Source of the DNA: Natrialba swarupiae
GTDB lineage: Archaea; Halobacteriota; Halobacteria; Halobacteriales; Natrialbaceae
Assembly: GCF_008245225.1 (NCBI RefSeq)
Contig: NZ_VTAW01000034.1
Span: 1-35,342 of the forward strand
Length of the DNA: 35,342 nucleotides
Direction: 5' to 3'
The notes beneath the pieces were generated by a model. The model was not told the DNA's origin, made no database searches, and saw only the letters and a list, made by a program, of their open reading frames with translations. Made by a program: the position numbers and the translations under genes. Positions 26,140-33,959 of this stretch are shown here, in pieces (the first letter of the stretch is position 1; each line of letters opens with the position of its first letter).

Positions 26140-26866
26140 GCCGACGCCGGTGTACGCCGCGTCGGGCGTCGTGTACGCGATCGCGTTCGTCGTGTTTCTC
26201 TCGTGGTCACGCCGGTTGTCTCCCCGCGTTCGGCGGATGTGTCACGTGTTGATCGCGCTCGTCGGGATCGCAGCGTTCGCGTCGGTTCTCAATGCAGCGG
26301 GAGTCGGGGTAATCACGTACGGTGCGGAGTCCGAGAATCTCCCGGACCTGATCGACGATCTGCTGGCGTATTCGCTACTGTGCGGTCTCGCTGGGGCGCT
26401 CGCCGGGGCATCCAGGCAATTGGTTGCAACCCTCGTGGCCGTCGTGTTTCTCATGCGTGCCTCGTTCGCCGCAGCGACGTTCGCCGACGGTATCGTCGCG
26501 ATCGGTGGCGTTCTCGTCGTCATCGTCGGCTACGCAGTCGTCGTCTTCCTGTTCGCCGGTCGCGTCTGGGAGAACGCAGAGCAGGTCTCTGATCGGCAAC
26601 GGCTCCTCCACTGGAAGGCGAGGAACCTCTTTCTGTTTCTGTTCGGGATGCTCATCGTCTTCGGGGTGGCCGTCTTCGTAGATCTCCTCGACCCGTTCGT
26701 CACCGGCGTGGTGAAAAACTACATCGACGTCCTCTTTCGCGTCGGATTCGCCGGCTTCCTGTTCGCAAACGCCAGCGTGATCGAGGACGACACATCGGGT
26801 GCGTTGCTCGCCGAACGGGCCGGCGGCGAAGGTGGGGCTGAGACGACGTCGAACGCGGCCACCTGA
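26132..26866 (+). CDS. Sensory-rhodopsin-II-like protein lacking the retinal lysine
   Basis: 244 residues, seven hydrophobic helices, no signal peptide. It aligns to Natronomonas sensory rhodopsin II (recalled from memory) without gaps over the first 90 residues: R34-R35, G45-I-A-A48, G57-V-G59, P71 and I74-D75 all coincide, and R164-N-L166 of helix F has the same numbering. Helix G reads [13 protein letters not shown] against VYLDLVTKVGFGF. The Schiff-base Lys205 is therefore Arg (R203), Thr204 is Phe, while Tyr199 and Asp201 are kept (Y197, D199). Other pocket changes: R72 to D, W76 to D, T79 to A, W171 to F, Y174 to L, P175 to I, W178 to G. Covalent retinal binding is not expected. Translated with its transducer, so probably its partner; the stimulus is unknown. 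Confidence 0.88.
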   Translation: MFEPTPVYAASGVVYAIAFVVFLSWSRRLSPRVRRMCHVLIALVGIAAFASVLNAAGVGVITYGAESENLPDLIDDLLAYSLLCGLAGALAGASRQLVATLVAVVFLMRASFAAATFADGIVAIGGVLVVIVGYAVVVFLFAGRVWENAEQVSDRQRLLHWKARNLFLFLFGMLIVFGVAVFVDLLDPFVTGVVKNYIDVLFRVGFAGFLFANASVIEDDTSGALLAERAGGEGGAETTSNAAT

Positions 26867-27093
26867 TCTGGGGCCGAGAGACCCTCTCCGTATCCGACGG
26901 CGCGCTCATCCACCCGGGAACGCGAACGAATTCCAGTACTGGTACATCTACAGCGAGGCCGCGAACGCAACGAGAACTGGAGTGTAACGGACTCGAGCGG
27001 GATGTTCACAGAACGTTGGGCCACACCCGGACGGCGTAGCCTGCCGCGACGATCGTCCACTCGATACGCGCCTGTCGGATCCGCTCGTAATCC

Positions 27094-27100
27094 CCTTATA
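27094..27100 (+). promoter_or_regulatory. TATA box of thiI
   Basis: CTTATAG lies about 27 bp before the thiI ATG at 27124, the leaderless spacing. The 230 bp before it, after the opsin-like gene, hold no gene that I can support. Confidence 0.6.
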
Positions 27101-27123
27101 GCCCCCACCGACTATCCCTGCCC

Positions 27124-28302
27124 ATGCATCCGCCGGGAGCCGACACCGTCCTCATCCGCCACGGGGACGTCAACACCAAGAGTAACACGGTCAAGCGGTA
27201 CATGGAGGACATCCTCGCGGAGAACCTCGAGGCGCTGCTGGCCGATCGGTCGATTCCCGGCGACGTCGAACGCCGGTGGAACCGACCGCTGATCCACACC
27301 ACCGAAGCCTCCGTCGAGGAGGCGACCGCGGCGGCGACCAACGCTTTCGGCGTCGTCTCCGCGAGCCCAACCCTGACGACGAGCACCGAGTTCGACCGGA
27401 TCCTCGAGGCCCTCGCCGACATCGCCCGCGAACGGTACGACGGCGGGACGTTCGCCGTCGACGCCCGGCGAGGGGACAAGCGCCTGCCCTACGACAGCGA
27501 AGACCTCGCCAGGGAGGGCGGACAGGAAATCTGGGACGCGGTGGCCGACGAGTTCGACCCCGAAGTCGACCTCGACGACCCCGACCTCACGTTCGGCGTC
27601 GAGGTCCGGGAGGATCTCGCCTTTCTCTACCTCGAGTCGGTTCCCGGCCCCGGCGGACTTCCGCTCGGCGCCCAGGAGCAGGTGATCGCGATGGTCAGCG
27701 GCGGCATCGACTCCCCCGTGGCGGCCTACGAGATGATGAAACGCGGCTGTCCGATCGTCCCCGTCTACGTCGACCTCGGTGCCTACGGCGGGGTCGACCA
27801 CGAGGCCAGGGCGATGGAGACGGTCCGGACGCTCTCGCGGTACGCACCGAACTTCGACACGCAAGTCTACAAGATTCCGGGCGGAGAGACGGTCGACCTG
27901 CTGGTCCGGGAGATGGAGGAGGGGCGGATGCTCTCGCTTCGTCGGTTCTTCTACCGAGCCGCGGAGACCCTCGCCGAACGCGTCGACGCCCACGGTATCG
28001 TCACCGGCGAGGCCGTCGGCCAGAAGTCGAGCCAGACGGTCCAGAATCTCGGCGTGACGAGCCGCGTCACCGACCTCCCGATCCATCGACCGCTGCTGAC
28101 CCGGGACAAACAGGAGATCGTCGCCATGGCCCGCGAGATCGGAACCTACACCGACTCGACCATCGACGCCGGCTGTAACCGGGTCGCACCCGACCGCGCC
28201 GAGACGAACGCCCGCCTCGAGCCGTTGCTCGCTGCGGAGCCTGAGGATCTGCTCGAGCGAGCCGAACGAGCGGCTCGAAACGCCGAACTCGTCGATCCCT
28301 GA
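27124..28302 (+). CDS. thiI: tRNA 4-thiouridine sulfurtransferase (ThiI)
   Basis: 392 residues. An N-terminal ferredoxin-like/THUMP region (about 1-165) binds tRNA. The adenylating PP-loop SGGIDSP begins at S192. The C-terminal part contains TGEAVGQKSSQT and the conserved C351 in DAGCNRVAPDRAETN. The enzyme activates U8 of tRNA with ATP and inserts sulfur, giving 4-thiouridine. As usual in archaea there is no C-terminal rhodanese domain, so sulfur must come from elsewhere; a cysteine synthase lies 0.9 kb downstream on the other strand, a loose thematic link only. Confidence 0.95.
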   Translation: MHPPGADTVLIRHGDVNTKSNTVKRYMEDILAENLEALLADRSIPGDVERRWNRPLIHTTEASVEEATAAATNAFGVVSASPTLTTSTEFDRILEALADIARERYDGGTFAVDARRGDKRLPYDSEDLAREGGQEIWDAVADEFDPEVDLDDPDLTFGVEVREDLAFLYLESVPGPGGLPLGAQEQVIAMVSGGIDSPVAAYEMMKRGCPIVPVYVDLGAYGGVDHEARAMETVRTLSRYAPNFDTQVYKIPGGETVDLLVREMEEGRMLSLRRFFYRAAETLAERVDAHGIVTGEAVGQKSSQTVQNLGVTSRVTDLPIHRPLLTRDKQEIVAMAREIGTYTDSTIDAGCNRVAPDRAETNARLEPLLAAEPEDLLERAERAARNAELVDP

Positions 28303-28488
28303 GACGGATCGGTGTCGCGTTTTGCCGGTGATCGCCGACCCCATCCGAGCGATCACCGGTACCGAACGACAACGGACCGGATGACGCGACGAGCGCGGCT
28401 CCGCCGGGTTCCCTCCGCGTCGTCGTTTTTTCGAGCCGCCGCCTGGGAGACGAAACCCACATTACGCGACCGCACACACCACCACGTA

Positions 28489-29139
28489 GTGACCCGCGTC
28501 TGTCTCATCGGGAACCCCGATTGCACCCTCCAGTACGAACTCCTCTCTCGAGAGACCTCCCGCGAGGCGCTCGCGACCTACGATCTGACGCGCCCGTTCG
28601 AGAACTCGCTCGCGGTCCGAACCGTCAGCGTCGGCGCCGCGGTCTCGCTGCTGAACGACCTCGACTGGTATCTCACCCGGTTCGTCGACGAGGCGCTCGT
28701 CCTCGAACCGAGCGTCAGCGACGAGGAGTGGCTCTCGCGACCGCTGGCTCGCGCTCTCCGCAACGGCGCGGTCGACCCCGAGGACACCGGCGAGTTCTGC
28801 AAGGTCTACGGCCTCGAGCGCGTCGGCGAACCGAATTCGAGCAGTGATACCGAACCGAACTCGAGCGGCGACGAAAGACCGCGCTCGAGCGCCGACGCCG
28901 GACGGGAATCGAGCGGTGACGACGGACGGGAGTCGAACCGTGACGACGCGTCCGCCGACGCCGATTCGGGTGGCGAGGAGGCCAAACCCGCCGACGCGTT
29001 TGGCGTCGCTGGCCAGACTCACCGCCTCGTGGAGCCGCTTTACGTCCGCCGGACGGACGGCGAACTCCCGGAGTACGACCTCCGGGACGTCGGGGAGACG
29101 CTCGTCGTTCGACTGACGGAAACCGAGTACTCTTCGTAG
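28489..29139 (+). CDS. DUF5804-like haloarchaeal protein with repetitive Ser/Asp linker
   Basis: 216 residues from GTG at 28489. The conserved part (VTRVCLIGNPDCTLQYELLSRET...VSLLNDLDWYLTRFVDEALV) resembles a haloarchaea-specific family that I recall as DUF5804; its function is unknown. Residues about 114-168 are a low-complexity hydrophilic insert of imperfect repeats (EPNSSSD, EPNSSGDE, RPRSSADAG, RESSGDDG, RESNRDD), after which the conserved C-terminus resumes (FGVAGQTHRLVEPLYVRRTDG). The frame is open to 28312, but a CATTAC element about 27 bp before the GTG and the family N-terminus support the start chosen. Confidence 0.75.
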   Translation: MTRVCLIGNPDCTLQYELLSRETSREALATYDLTRPFENSLAVRTVSVGAAVSLLNDLDWYLTRFVDEALVLEPSVSDEEWLSRPLARALRNGAVDPEDTGEFCKVYGLERVGEPNSSSDTEPNSSGDERPRSSADAGRESSGDDGRESNRDDASADADSGGEEAKPADAFGVAGQTHRLVEPLYVRRTDGELPEYDLRDVGETLVVRLTETEYSS

Positions 29140-29172
29140 CGGTTCGGCCGGCGGACGTCGAGACGAGCGCGC

Positions 29173-30150
29173 TCAGTCGAACAGCCCCGTCGAGAGGTAC
29201 CGTTCTCCGCTGTCCCAGAAGACGGTAACGACCAGCGGGCAGTCCTCGACGGCGCCGCCGTCGGTCTCGGATGAGGCTGGCTGACCGCCGTCGAACGCTG
29301 TCGACACCTCGGGACACTCGAGGTCGGGTTCGGCGATCTCGCGAGCGATTCGCTGGGAGACGAGACTCGTCGCACCGCTCGATTGCCCGACGAGGACGCC
29401 CTCCTCGCGAGCGAGTCGGCGACACTCGTCCTCAGCGTCCTCGAGTCGAACCGTCTCGACGCGGTCGATCAGCTCGCGATCTAAGTTCTCGCTGACGAAG
29501 CCAGGTCCCATCCCCTGGAACTCGTCGGTTCCGGGTTCGCCCGTCGAGAGAATCGCGTTTCGCTCCGGTTCGACTGCGACGATCTCCATCTCGGGGAACG
29601 CCTCGCGGAGCCGCCGGCCAGTCCCCGAGATCGTCCCGCCCGTACCGACGCCCGCGACGAAAGCGTCCACCTCGCGGTCGCCGACCTGCTCGACGATCTC
29701 TTCGCCCGTCGTCCGGTAGTGGGCCTCCGGATTCGCGGGGTTGTCGAACTGGCCGAGCTGGATCGCTCCCTCCGCCTCGAGTTCGTCGGCGCGGGCGCGG
29801 GCCGTCTCCATATCGCCGTCGACGAGCTCGAGGTGGGCCCCGTAGGCGGCCATGATCTGTCGGCGCTCCTCGGACTTGTCGGCGGGCATGACGATCGTCA
29901 GGTCGTAGCCTCGAGCCGCACAGACCAGCGCGAGGCCGATTCCCGTGTTTCCGCTGGTCGGTTCGACGAGCCGATCGCCGGGTTCGATCAGTCCCTCGCG
30001 TTCGGCCGTCCGGACCATCTCACGGGCCGGCCGGTCCTTCGCCGAACCGCCGGGGTTGAACGATTCGATTTTGGCGGCGACGGTCGCCCCCTCCGGCGAG
30101 TCGACCTGGACGAGCGGCGAGCCGATCGTGTCCAGGATACTCCCTTTCAT
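29173..30150 (-). CDS. cysK: Cysteine synthase (O-acetylserine sulfhydrylase family)
   Basis: 325 residues, fold type II PLP enzyme. The PLP lysine is K38 in NPGGSAKDR. SGNTG binds the substrate carboxylate, GTGGTISG binds the cofactor phosphate, and the C-terminal QSSGAT holds the pyridine-ring Ser region. It replaces the acetyl (or phosphate) group of activated serine with sulfide to give cysteine. A hydrophilic insert (about 285-300, GGQPASSETDGGAVED) lies near the end. The ATG at 30150 is preferred; a TTTAT element at about -26 supports a leaderless start. O-phosphoserine or cystathionine beta-synthase activity cannot be excluded. Confidence 0.92.
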   Translation of the reverse strand: MKGSILDTIGSPLVQVDSPEGATVAAKIESFNPGGSAKDRPAREMVRTAEREGLIEPGDRLVEPTSGNTGIGLALVCAARGYDLTIVMPADKSEERRQIMAAYGAHLELVDGDMETARARADELEAEGAIQLGQFDNPANPEAHYRTTGEEIVEQVGDREVDAFVAGVGTGGTISGTGRRLREAFPEMEIVAVEPERNAILSTGEPGTDEFQGMGPGFVSENLDRELIDRVETVRLEDAEDECRRLAREEGVLVGQSSGATSLVSQRIAREIAEPDLECPEVSTAFDGGQPASSETDGGAVEDCPLVVTVFWDSGERYLSTGLFD

Positions 30151-30679
30151 TAGCAACCTCTAGTGAGTCGAGCCATAAACCGATGCTGGACGAAGGCAGG
30201 ACGTGCCGGTGTATCTGTGATCTGAATTACCAAATCCCTCGGCTCTATAGTAGCCACTGCAAGGGAGTGTTATGTTCCTACTGTACTTCTTCCACTGAAT
30301 CCTCCGTGGACTATCCAGCACGTGAATGTGCTTATTGACCAGCGAGCGTTCTATCAGGTTCGAGTGAGGTTCGTAGCATCGTGCTAAATACAGGTCGCAT
30401 ATCGGTCACTCGATACTAATCATATCCGTGTGACTCAGGAGCCAAGTGCGATTCTCGGTGCTGCCGATTGGCATGAGTAAGCTAGAACTGCCACCGCTAA
30501 ACGGCTGACCGTCAGACACGTACCGTGATGAGAGCTCGAGGGTGAGAAAGCACGGACTTCGAGACGGAGTGCCTGCAGACCACTGTCGGCGAGTCGTCTG
30601 CATCAATCGTGCCATCGACATGTACGCATTGGTGGGACAGAAGCAGCACGCGAAGAGGTGTCGGATTACGGAACGCTCG
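30151..30679. other. Gene-free region of about 530 bp with lower GC
   Basis: Between the divergently placed cysK promoter and the stop of the ABC permease. Base composition is visibly less GC-rich than the flanks, all frames are broken by stops, and codon bias is absent. It may be decayed DNA at an insertion boundary, but I recognise no transposase, tRNA or repeat end. Confidence 0.5.
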
Positions 30680-31561
30680 CTATCGAACGTCCGAACTCGA
30701 AGCCCTCGAGAGCAGATAGACGGCTCCCGCACCGAACACGAGCCCGAGACCGGCGAGAACGGCGACAGCAGGGACGATCGTATCGAGCGCGCCATCGAAA
30801 GCCGTCACCTCGATGACGGTCATCACGTCTTCGTCGAGCATAATCGCACGTGCGGCATCGACGCCGTACGTGACGGGATTGATTCGAGCGAACAGCTGGA
30901 TCCAGTTCGGGAGTACCTCGAGGGGAAGAAAGGCACTCGAGAGGAACAAGAGCGGAAACTGCAGGAGGTTCGCGCCGATGATGGTCGACTCCTGGTCTCG
31001 AGTCAGCACCGCGAGCATATTCGAGAACGCAATAAACCAGAACGAAAAGAGGATTCCGACGGCCATGATCCCGACGGCACCGACGACGCCTGTCGTAATC
31101 TCCGCGCCGAGGAGCACGCCGAGTCCGAGAATGATGGCTATCTGGAGGGCGATGCGGAACACCTCGGCGAGAGTCTTCCCGATAAACACGGCGGTTCGGT
31201 TCATCGGCGAGACGAGTACCTTCTCGAACATGCCGTTCTCGATGTCATTGACCAGCCCGATTCCCGAGGTGACCGCTGACGCGAGTGCGACCTGGATCGC
31301 GATCGCCGGGACGAGAAACGTGGTGTAGTCGACGCCCGGCCCCAACCCCTCGCTCACCGCCCCACCGGCGACGTTGCCGAACACCTCCGTGAACAACACG
31401 AGGAAGATGAACGGCTGTGCGAGCGAGACAACGAGGACGAACGGGTTCCGGACGGCCTTGAGGCTCCAGCGCTTGAAATTGACCCAGACGTCTCCGGTGA
31501 ACGTGTTTGCGGATCTCGCCACCTCGCGGTCGGTGGTTCCCGATTCGGTCGGCGTGCTCAC
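30680..31561 (-). CDS. ABC-2 type export permease
   Basis: 293 residues with about six transmembrane helices and the ABC-2 membrane signature region (SGIGLVNDIENGMFEKVLVSPMNRTAVFIGKTLAE; ARINPVTYGVDAARAIML). It resembles DrrB/NodJ-type drug or lipid exporters. It forms the membrane half of the transporter with the ATPase encoded just upstream. Start is GTG at 31561, overlapping the ATPase TGA by 4 bp, with a GGAGGAG ribosome binding site at 31567-31573. Substrate unknown. Confidence 0.92.
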   Translation of the reverse strand: MSTPTESGTTDREVARSANTFTGDVWVNFKRWSLKAVRNPFVLVVSLAQPFIFLVLFTEVFGNVAGGAVSEGLGPGVDYTTFLVPAIAIQVALASAVTSGIGLVNDIENGMFEKVLVSPMNRTAVFIGKTLAEVFRIALQIAIILGLGVLLGAEITTGVVGAVGIMAVGILFSFWFIAFSNMLAVLTRDQESTIIGANLLQFPLLFLSSAFLPLEVLPNWIQLFARINPVTYGVDAARAIMLDEDVMTVIEVTAFDGALDTIVPAVAVLAGLGLVFGAGAVYLLSRASSSDVR

Positions 31562-32628
31562 GGTGACTCCTCCATTATGGCCGCGCCATCGTCGGTGTCG
31601 ACGCGCTCACCCGTAATCGCGAGGAAGACATCGTCCAGTGTCGGCGCCCGAACATTAAATCCGGTGACGATCAGTCCCGCGTCCCGCAGTGCAACGAGGA
31701 GATCCGTTCCCGACTGACGGGCCGCTTTCGCGGTGACGCTGATTCCCGTCTCGGTCTCCTCAACGGTCGCGGCATCGAAGTCGTCGAACTCGCGTGCGAT
31801 TGTTGCAGCGCGCGCCCTGGCCTCGGGTCCATCGCCCAGTTCGATATCGAGGACATCGCCACCGACCTCCTGCTTGAGATCGGCGGGAGAGCCGTCGGCG
31901 ACAATCCCGCCGTCGAGAATGACTGCCAGCCGCTCACAGAGCGTGTCGGCCTCCTCAAGGTACTGCGTGGTGAGGAAGATCGTCGTCCCTTGCTCGTTGA
32001 TCCGCTGGAAGTACTCCCAGAGCCGATTGCGTGCTGTTGGATCGAGACCAGTCGTCGGTTCGTCCAGGAAGACCAATGGCGGCCGGTGGACGAGCGCGGT
32101 GGCAGCGTCGAGTCGCTTTTTCATCCCGCCGGAGAACTCTTCCGAGCGCTTGTCGGCGACCGCTTCGAGGTCGACGAGGTCGAGCAGTTCGGCAGTCCGC
32201 TCATCGCGGTCGCCCCGTGGGACGCCGTAAGCTTCACACGCGAATCGGATATTCTCCTCGGCCGTGAGCTCCGGATCGATGCTCGTCTCCTGGGCCATGT
32301 AGCCGATCGATTCCCGGATCTTCCGTGGCTCGGTTCGAACGTCGAACCCGTTAACTCGGACCTCGCCGGCAGTCGGTGACAGCAGCGTCGCGAGCACTTT
32401 GATCACCGTCGTCTTGCCCGCGCCATTGGGGCCGAGAAATCCAAAGAATTCGCCGTCACCGACCGTCAGGTCGACGCCGCTGACCGCTTCGGTTCCGTCG
32501 CCGTACGTGAGCTCGAGACCGGAGATGTCGATCGAGGTCTCCTCGGCGAACCCGCTTCGACTCGCACTCGAGCCCTGTGAGTGCTCACGGGGAGTTTCAG
32601 CATCCGCTATCGATTGTTCGTTCGACAT
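31558..32628 (-). CDS. ABC transporter ATP-binding protein (DrrA-like)
   Basis: 356 residues. Walker A GPNGAGKTT with K72, Q-loop GYMAQE, a signature of EFSGGMKKRL rather than LSGGQ, Walker B LVFLDEP, and the D-loop TTGLD. A C-terminal extension of about 100 residues with TLDDVFLAITGE is typical of DrrA-type daunorubicin-resistance ATPases. It powers export through the permease downstream. A TATA-like TATTTCC (32651-32657) lies 27 bp before the ATG, and 6 bp beyond that is ACTTCGAA, a half site of the palindrome found at the HxlR-linked operon. An acidic/Ser N-terminal tail of about 30 residues precedes the domain. Confidence 0.94.
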   Translation of the reverse strand: MSNEQSIADAETPREHSQGSSASRSGFAEETSIDISGLELTYGDGTEAVSGVDLTVGDGEFFGFLGPNGAGKTTVIKVLATLLSPTAGEVRVNGFDVRTEPRKIRESIGYMAQETSIDPELTAEENIRFACEAYGVPRGDRDERTAELLDLVDLEAVADKRSEEFSGGMKKRLDAATALVHRPPLVFLDEPTTGLDPTARNRLWEYFQRINEQGTTIFLTTQYLEEADTLCERLAVILDGGIVADGSPADLKQEVGGDVLDIELGDGPEARARAATIAREFDDFDAATVEETETGISVTAKAARQSGTDLLVALRDAGLIVTGFNVRAPTLDDVFLAITGERVDTDDGAAIMEESP

Positions 32629-32650
32629 ACAGTTGATACGGGCGCAGAAG

Positions 32651-32671
32651 GGAAATACGTCCGACTTCGAA
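32651..32671 (-). promoter_or_regulatory. ABC operon promoter with ACTTCGAA half site
   Basis: The TATA element (32651-32657) is 27 bp from the ATPase ATG. ACTTCGAA (32664-32671) lies 6 bp upstream of it. The same eight bases form half of the 18-bp palindrome 5 bp upstream of the TATA box at 33299, so one regulator could act on both. Confidence 0.5.
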
Positions 32672-32699
32672 ACTCGGTGGTCGCTTCAATAATCGAATT

Positions 32700-32730
32700 A
32701 CTGTTCAGAGTACCGACAGAACTGTTCAGA
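32700..32730. repeat. Direct repeat ACTGTTCAGA x2, 21-bp period
   Basis: ACTGTTCAGA at 32700-32709 and again at 32721-32730: two helical turns apart on the same face. A shorter copy, ACTGTTCA, is at 32780-32787, and another at about 35318. They lie between the ABC operon and the HxlR gene end and may be protein-binding sites. Confidence 0.5.
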
Positions 32731-32789
32731 CACCATTGTGGCGCTGCTCGCTCGATTTGGAAGAGACGGACCATCGGCGACTGTTCACG

Positions 32790-32817
32790 TACGAGCTGAC
32801 CGTTCTCAGAGCTCGTA
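32790..32817 (-). terminator. Hairpin at the end of the HxlR gene
   Basis: TACGAGCT (32790-32797) and AGCTCGTA (32810-32817) form an 8-bp perfect stem around a 12-base loop that contains the stop codon of the HxlR gene (32806-32808). Probably a transcript-end structure; no U tract is seen. Confidence 0.45.
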
Positions 32818-33201
32818 AGACATCGCCCACCTGTGGAGGTGGCCAAACACCGGGAAGATCGCTCGAGCTTTATCCGTCGGTTCGTACTCGACTCGCGGCG
32901 GAACCTCGTCGTAGGCCGTTCGGTCGAGAAGCCCGACCTCGGTCAGTTCCCGGAGTCGTGTCGAGAGCGTGTTCGCCGGTACCTCGAGTGCGGTCTCGAG
33001 GTCGGAGAACCGTAACGGCCCGCTCGCGAAGGCGAACTCGGAGAGCACCGCCATCGTGTGCGTCCGGCCGAGCAGATCGAGCAGGTCAGCGACCGTTTGT
33101 TCGACCCGATCCCGTTCACTCGGCTCCAGCGATTGTCTGAGTCTGCGGGCTTCCTCGGGAGACCGTCCAGCGTCCAACCGAGTTACACTATCGTCGTCCA
33201 T
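32806..33201 (-). CDS. HxlR-family winged-helix transcriptional regulator
   Basis: 131 residues. The HxlR domain covers about 38-130: LLGRTHTMAVLSEFAFASGPLRFSDLETAL (where most members have a W-x-x-x-IL core), recognition helix VPANTLSTRLRELTEVGLLDR, wing YDEVPPRVEYEPTDKARAI. HxlR proteins are small dimeric regulators, often sensing electrophiles, redox state or aldehydes, and frequently control adjacent detoxification genes. The ATG at 33201 is preferred to 33228; TTTTATTC (about 33240) would start the mRNA a few bases upstream of it. No cysteine is present in the sequence, so a thiol switch is unlikely. Divergent from the oxidoreductase operon. Confidence 0.88.
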   Translation of the reverse strand: MDDDSVTRLDAGRSPEEARRLRQSLEPSERDRVEQTVADLLDLLGRTHTMAVLSEFAFASGPLRFSDLETALEVPANTLSTRLRELTEVGLLDRTAYDEVPPRVEYEPTDKARAIFPVFGHLHRWAMSYEL

Positions 33202-33275
33202 ACCCAACTGGATGAGCTCGAAGGCCAAGATCGTTTCCCGAATAAAATGGCGTTACAAGCTCTTTCCCACCCGCT

Positions 33276-33293
33276 ACTTCGAAGCTTCGAAGT
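33276..33293. promoter_or_regulatory. Perfect 18-bp palindrome, candidate HxlR operator
   Basis: ACTTCGAAGCTTCGAAGT is identical to its reverse complement. It lies between the divergent HxlR gene and the oxidoreductase operon, 5 bp upstream of the latter's TATA box (GTATAT, 33299-33304), covering the position of the TFB recognition element and just upstream of it. Confidence 0.7.
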
Positions 33294-33298
33294 TGGAA

Positions 33299-33304
33299 GT
33301 ATAT
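33299..33304 (+). promoter_or_regulatory. TATA box of the oxidoreductase operon
   Basis: GTATAT centred about 28 bp before the ATG at 33330, giving a leaderless mRNA for the three-gene unit. Confidence 0.65.
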
Positions 33305-33329
33305 CCCTTTTGACGCCGTACGTCCGGGT

Positions 33330-33959
33330 ATGAAAATCGCCGTTTTCGGTGCAACCGGCCGCACTGGTCGCCCGTTTTGCGAACAGGCGCTCGAGCGCGG
33401 TCACGAGATCGTCGTCCATGCTCGCTCACCGGATCGTGTTCCGTTCACTGACGATCGAGTAACTGTTGTAGAGGGAGATGCCTACACAGGTGACGGTGTT
33501 TCCGAAGCTGTCGAGGGCGTCGACGCCGTCGTCAGCGTCCTCGGTCAGGGTGACGGCTCTCCGAACAATTTGTTGACCGTCGCCGGCGATTACATCACCG
33601 ACGCCATGACGGAGGCGGGTGTCTCGCGATTCGTCACGCTCGTCGGTGCCGGCGTTCGCGAGGACGGAGAGTCCGTTTCGCTCGGCGGGAAGATGATGGG
33701 TGTGCTCCTGAAACTGCTCGCCAGAGACGTTCTCGAGGACGCCGAATTCCACGTCGAGTCCATCCGCGAGACGAACCTCGAGTGGACGGTCGTTCGTGCG
33801 CCGCGGCTGAGCGAGGGCGACCCGATGGGAACGTACCGCGCCGGTGAGATCGATCTCGGATTCGACGCGATCGATCGTGGCGACGTCGCCCGGTTCATTC
33901 TCGATTGTCTCGAGGATAACCGGTACGTTCGAGAGATGCCGAAGGTGGGGCCCGCATGA
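33330..33959 (+). CDS. NAD(P)-binding atypical SDR (BLVRB/NmrA-like)
   Basis: 209 residues. The Rossmann nucleotide loop GATGRTG is at the N-terminus (8-14). VDAVVSVLG and SRFVTLVGAGV are typical of the atypical short-chain dehydrogenase group that includes biliverdin reductase B and YhfK-like proteins. No classical YxxxK catalytic pair is evident, as usual in this group. It may reduce small quinone or flavin-like substrates or act as a redox sensor. First gene of a run of three with overlapping ends; preceded by the palindromic operator. Confidence 0.9.
   Translation: MKIAVFGATGRTGRPFCEQALERGHEIVVHARSPDRVPFTDDRVTVVEGDAYTGDGVSEAVEGVDAVVSVLGQGDGSPNNLLTVAGDYITDAMTEAGVSRFVTLVGAGVREDGESVSLGGKMMGVLLKLLARDVLEDAEFHVESIRETNLEWTVVRAPRLSEGDPMGTYRAGEIDLGFDAIDRGDVARFILDCLEDNRYVREMPKVGPA

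Noticed and set aside
26132-26866. Reading the seven-helix protein as a working retinal photoreceptor
   Set aside because: The helix G position that must be Lys is Arg, and the surrounding aromatic pocket is replaced, so covalent retinal binding is not supported.
26930-26945. CCAGTACTGG palindrome downstream of the opsin-like gene
   Set aside because: Short, with no loop and no link to a promoter or gene end; expected by chance at this length.
30355-30375. GGTTCGAGT, resembling a tRNA T-loop
   Set aside because: No pairing T-stem, anticodon arm or acceptor stem can be built around it.
30406-30795. 129-aa minus-strand frame reaching into the gene-free region
   Set aside because: It overlaps the ABC permease end out of frame, shows no acidic bias typical of this genome, and has no recognisable motif or promoter.
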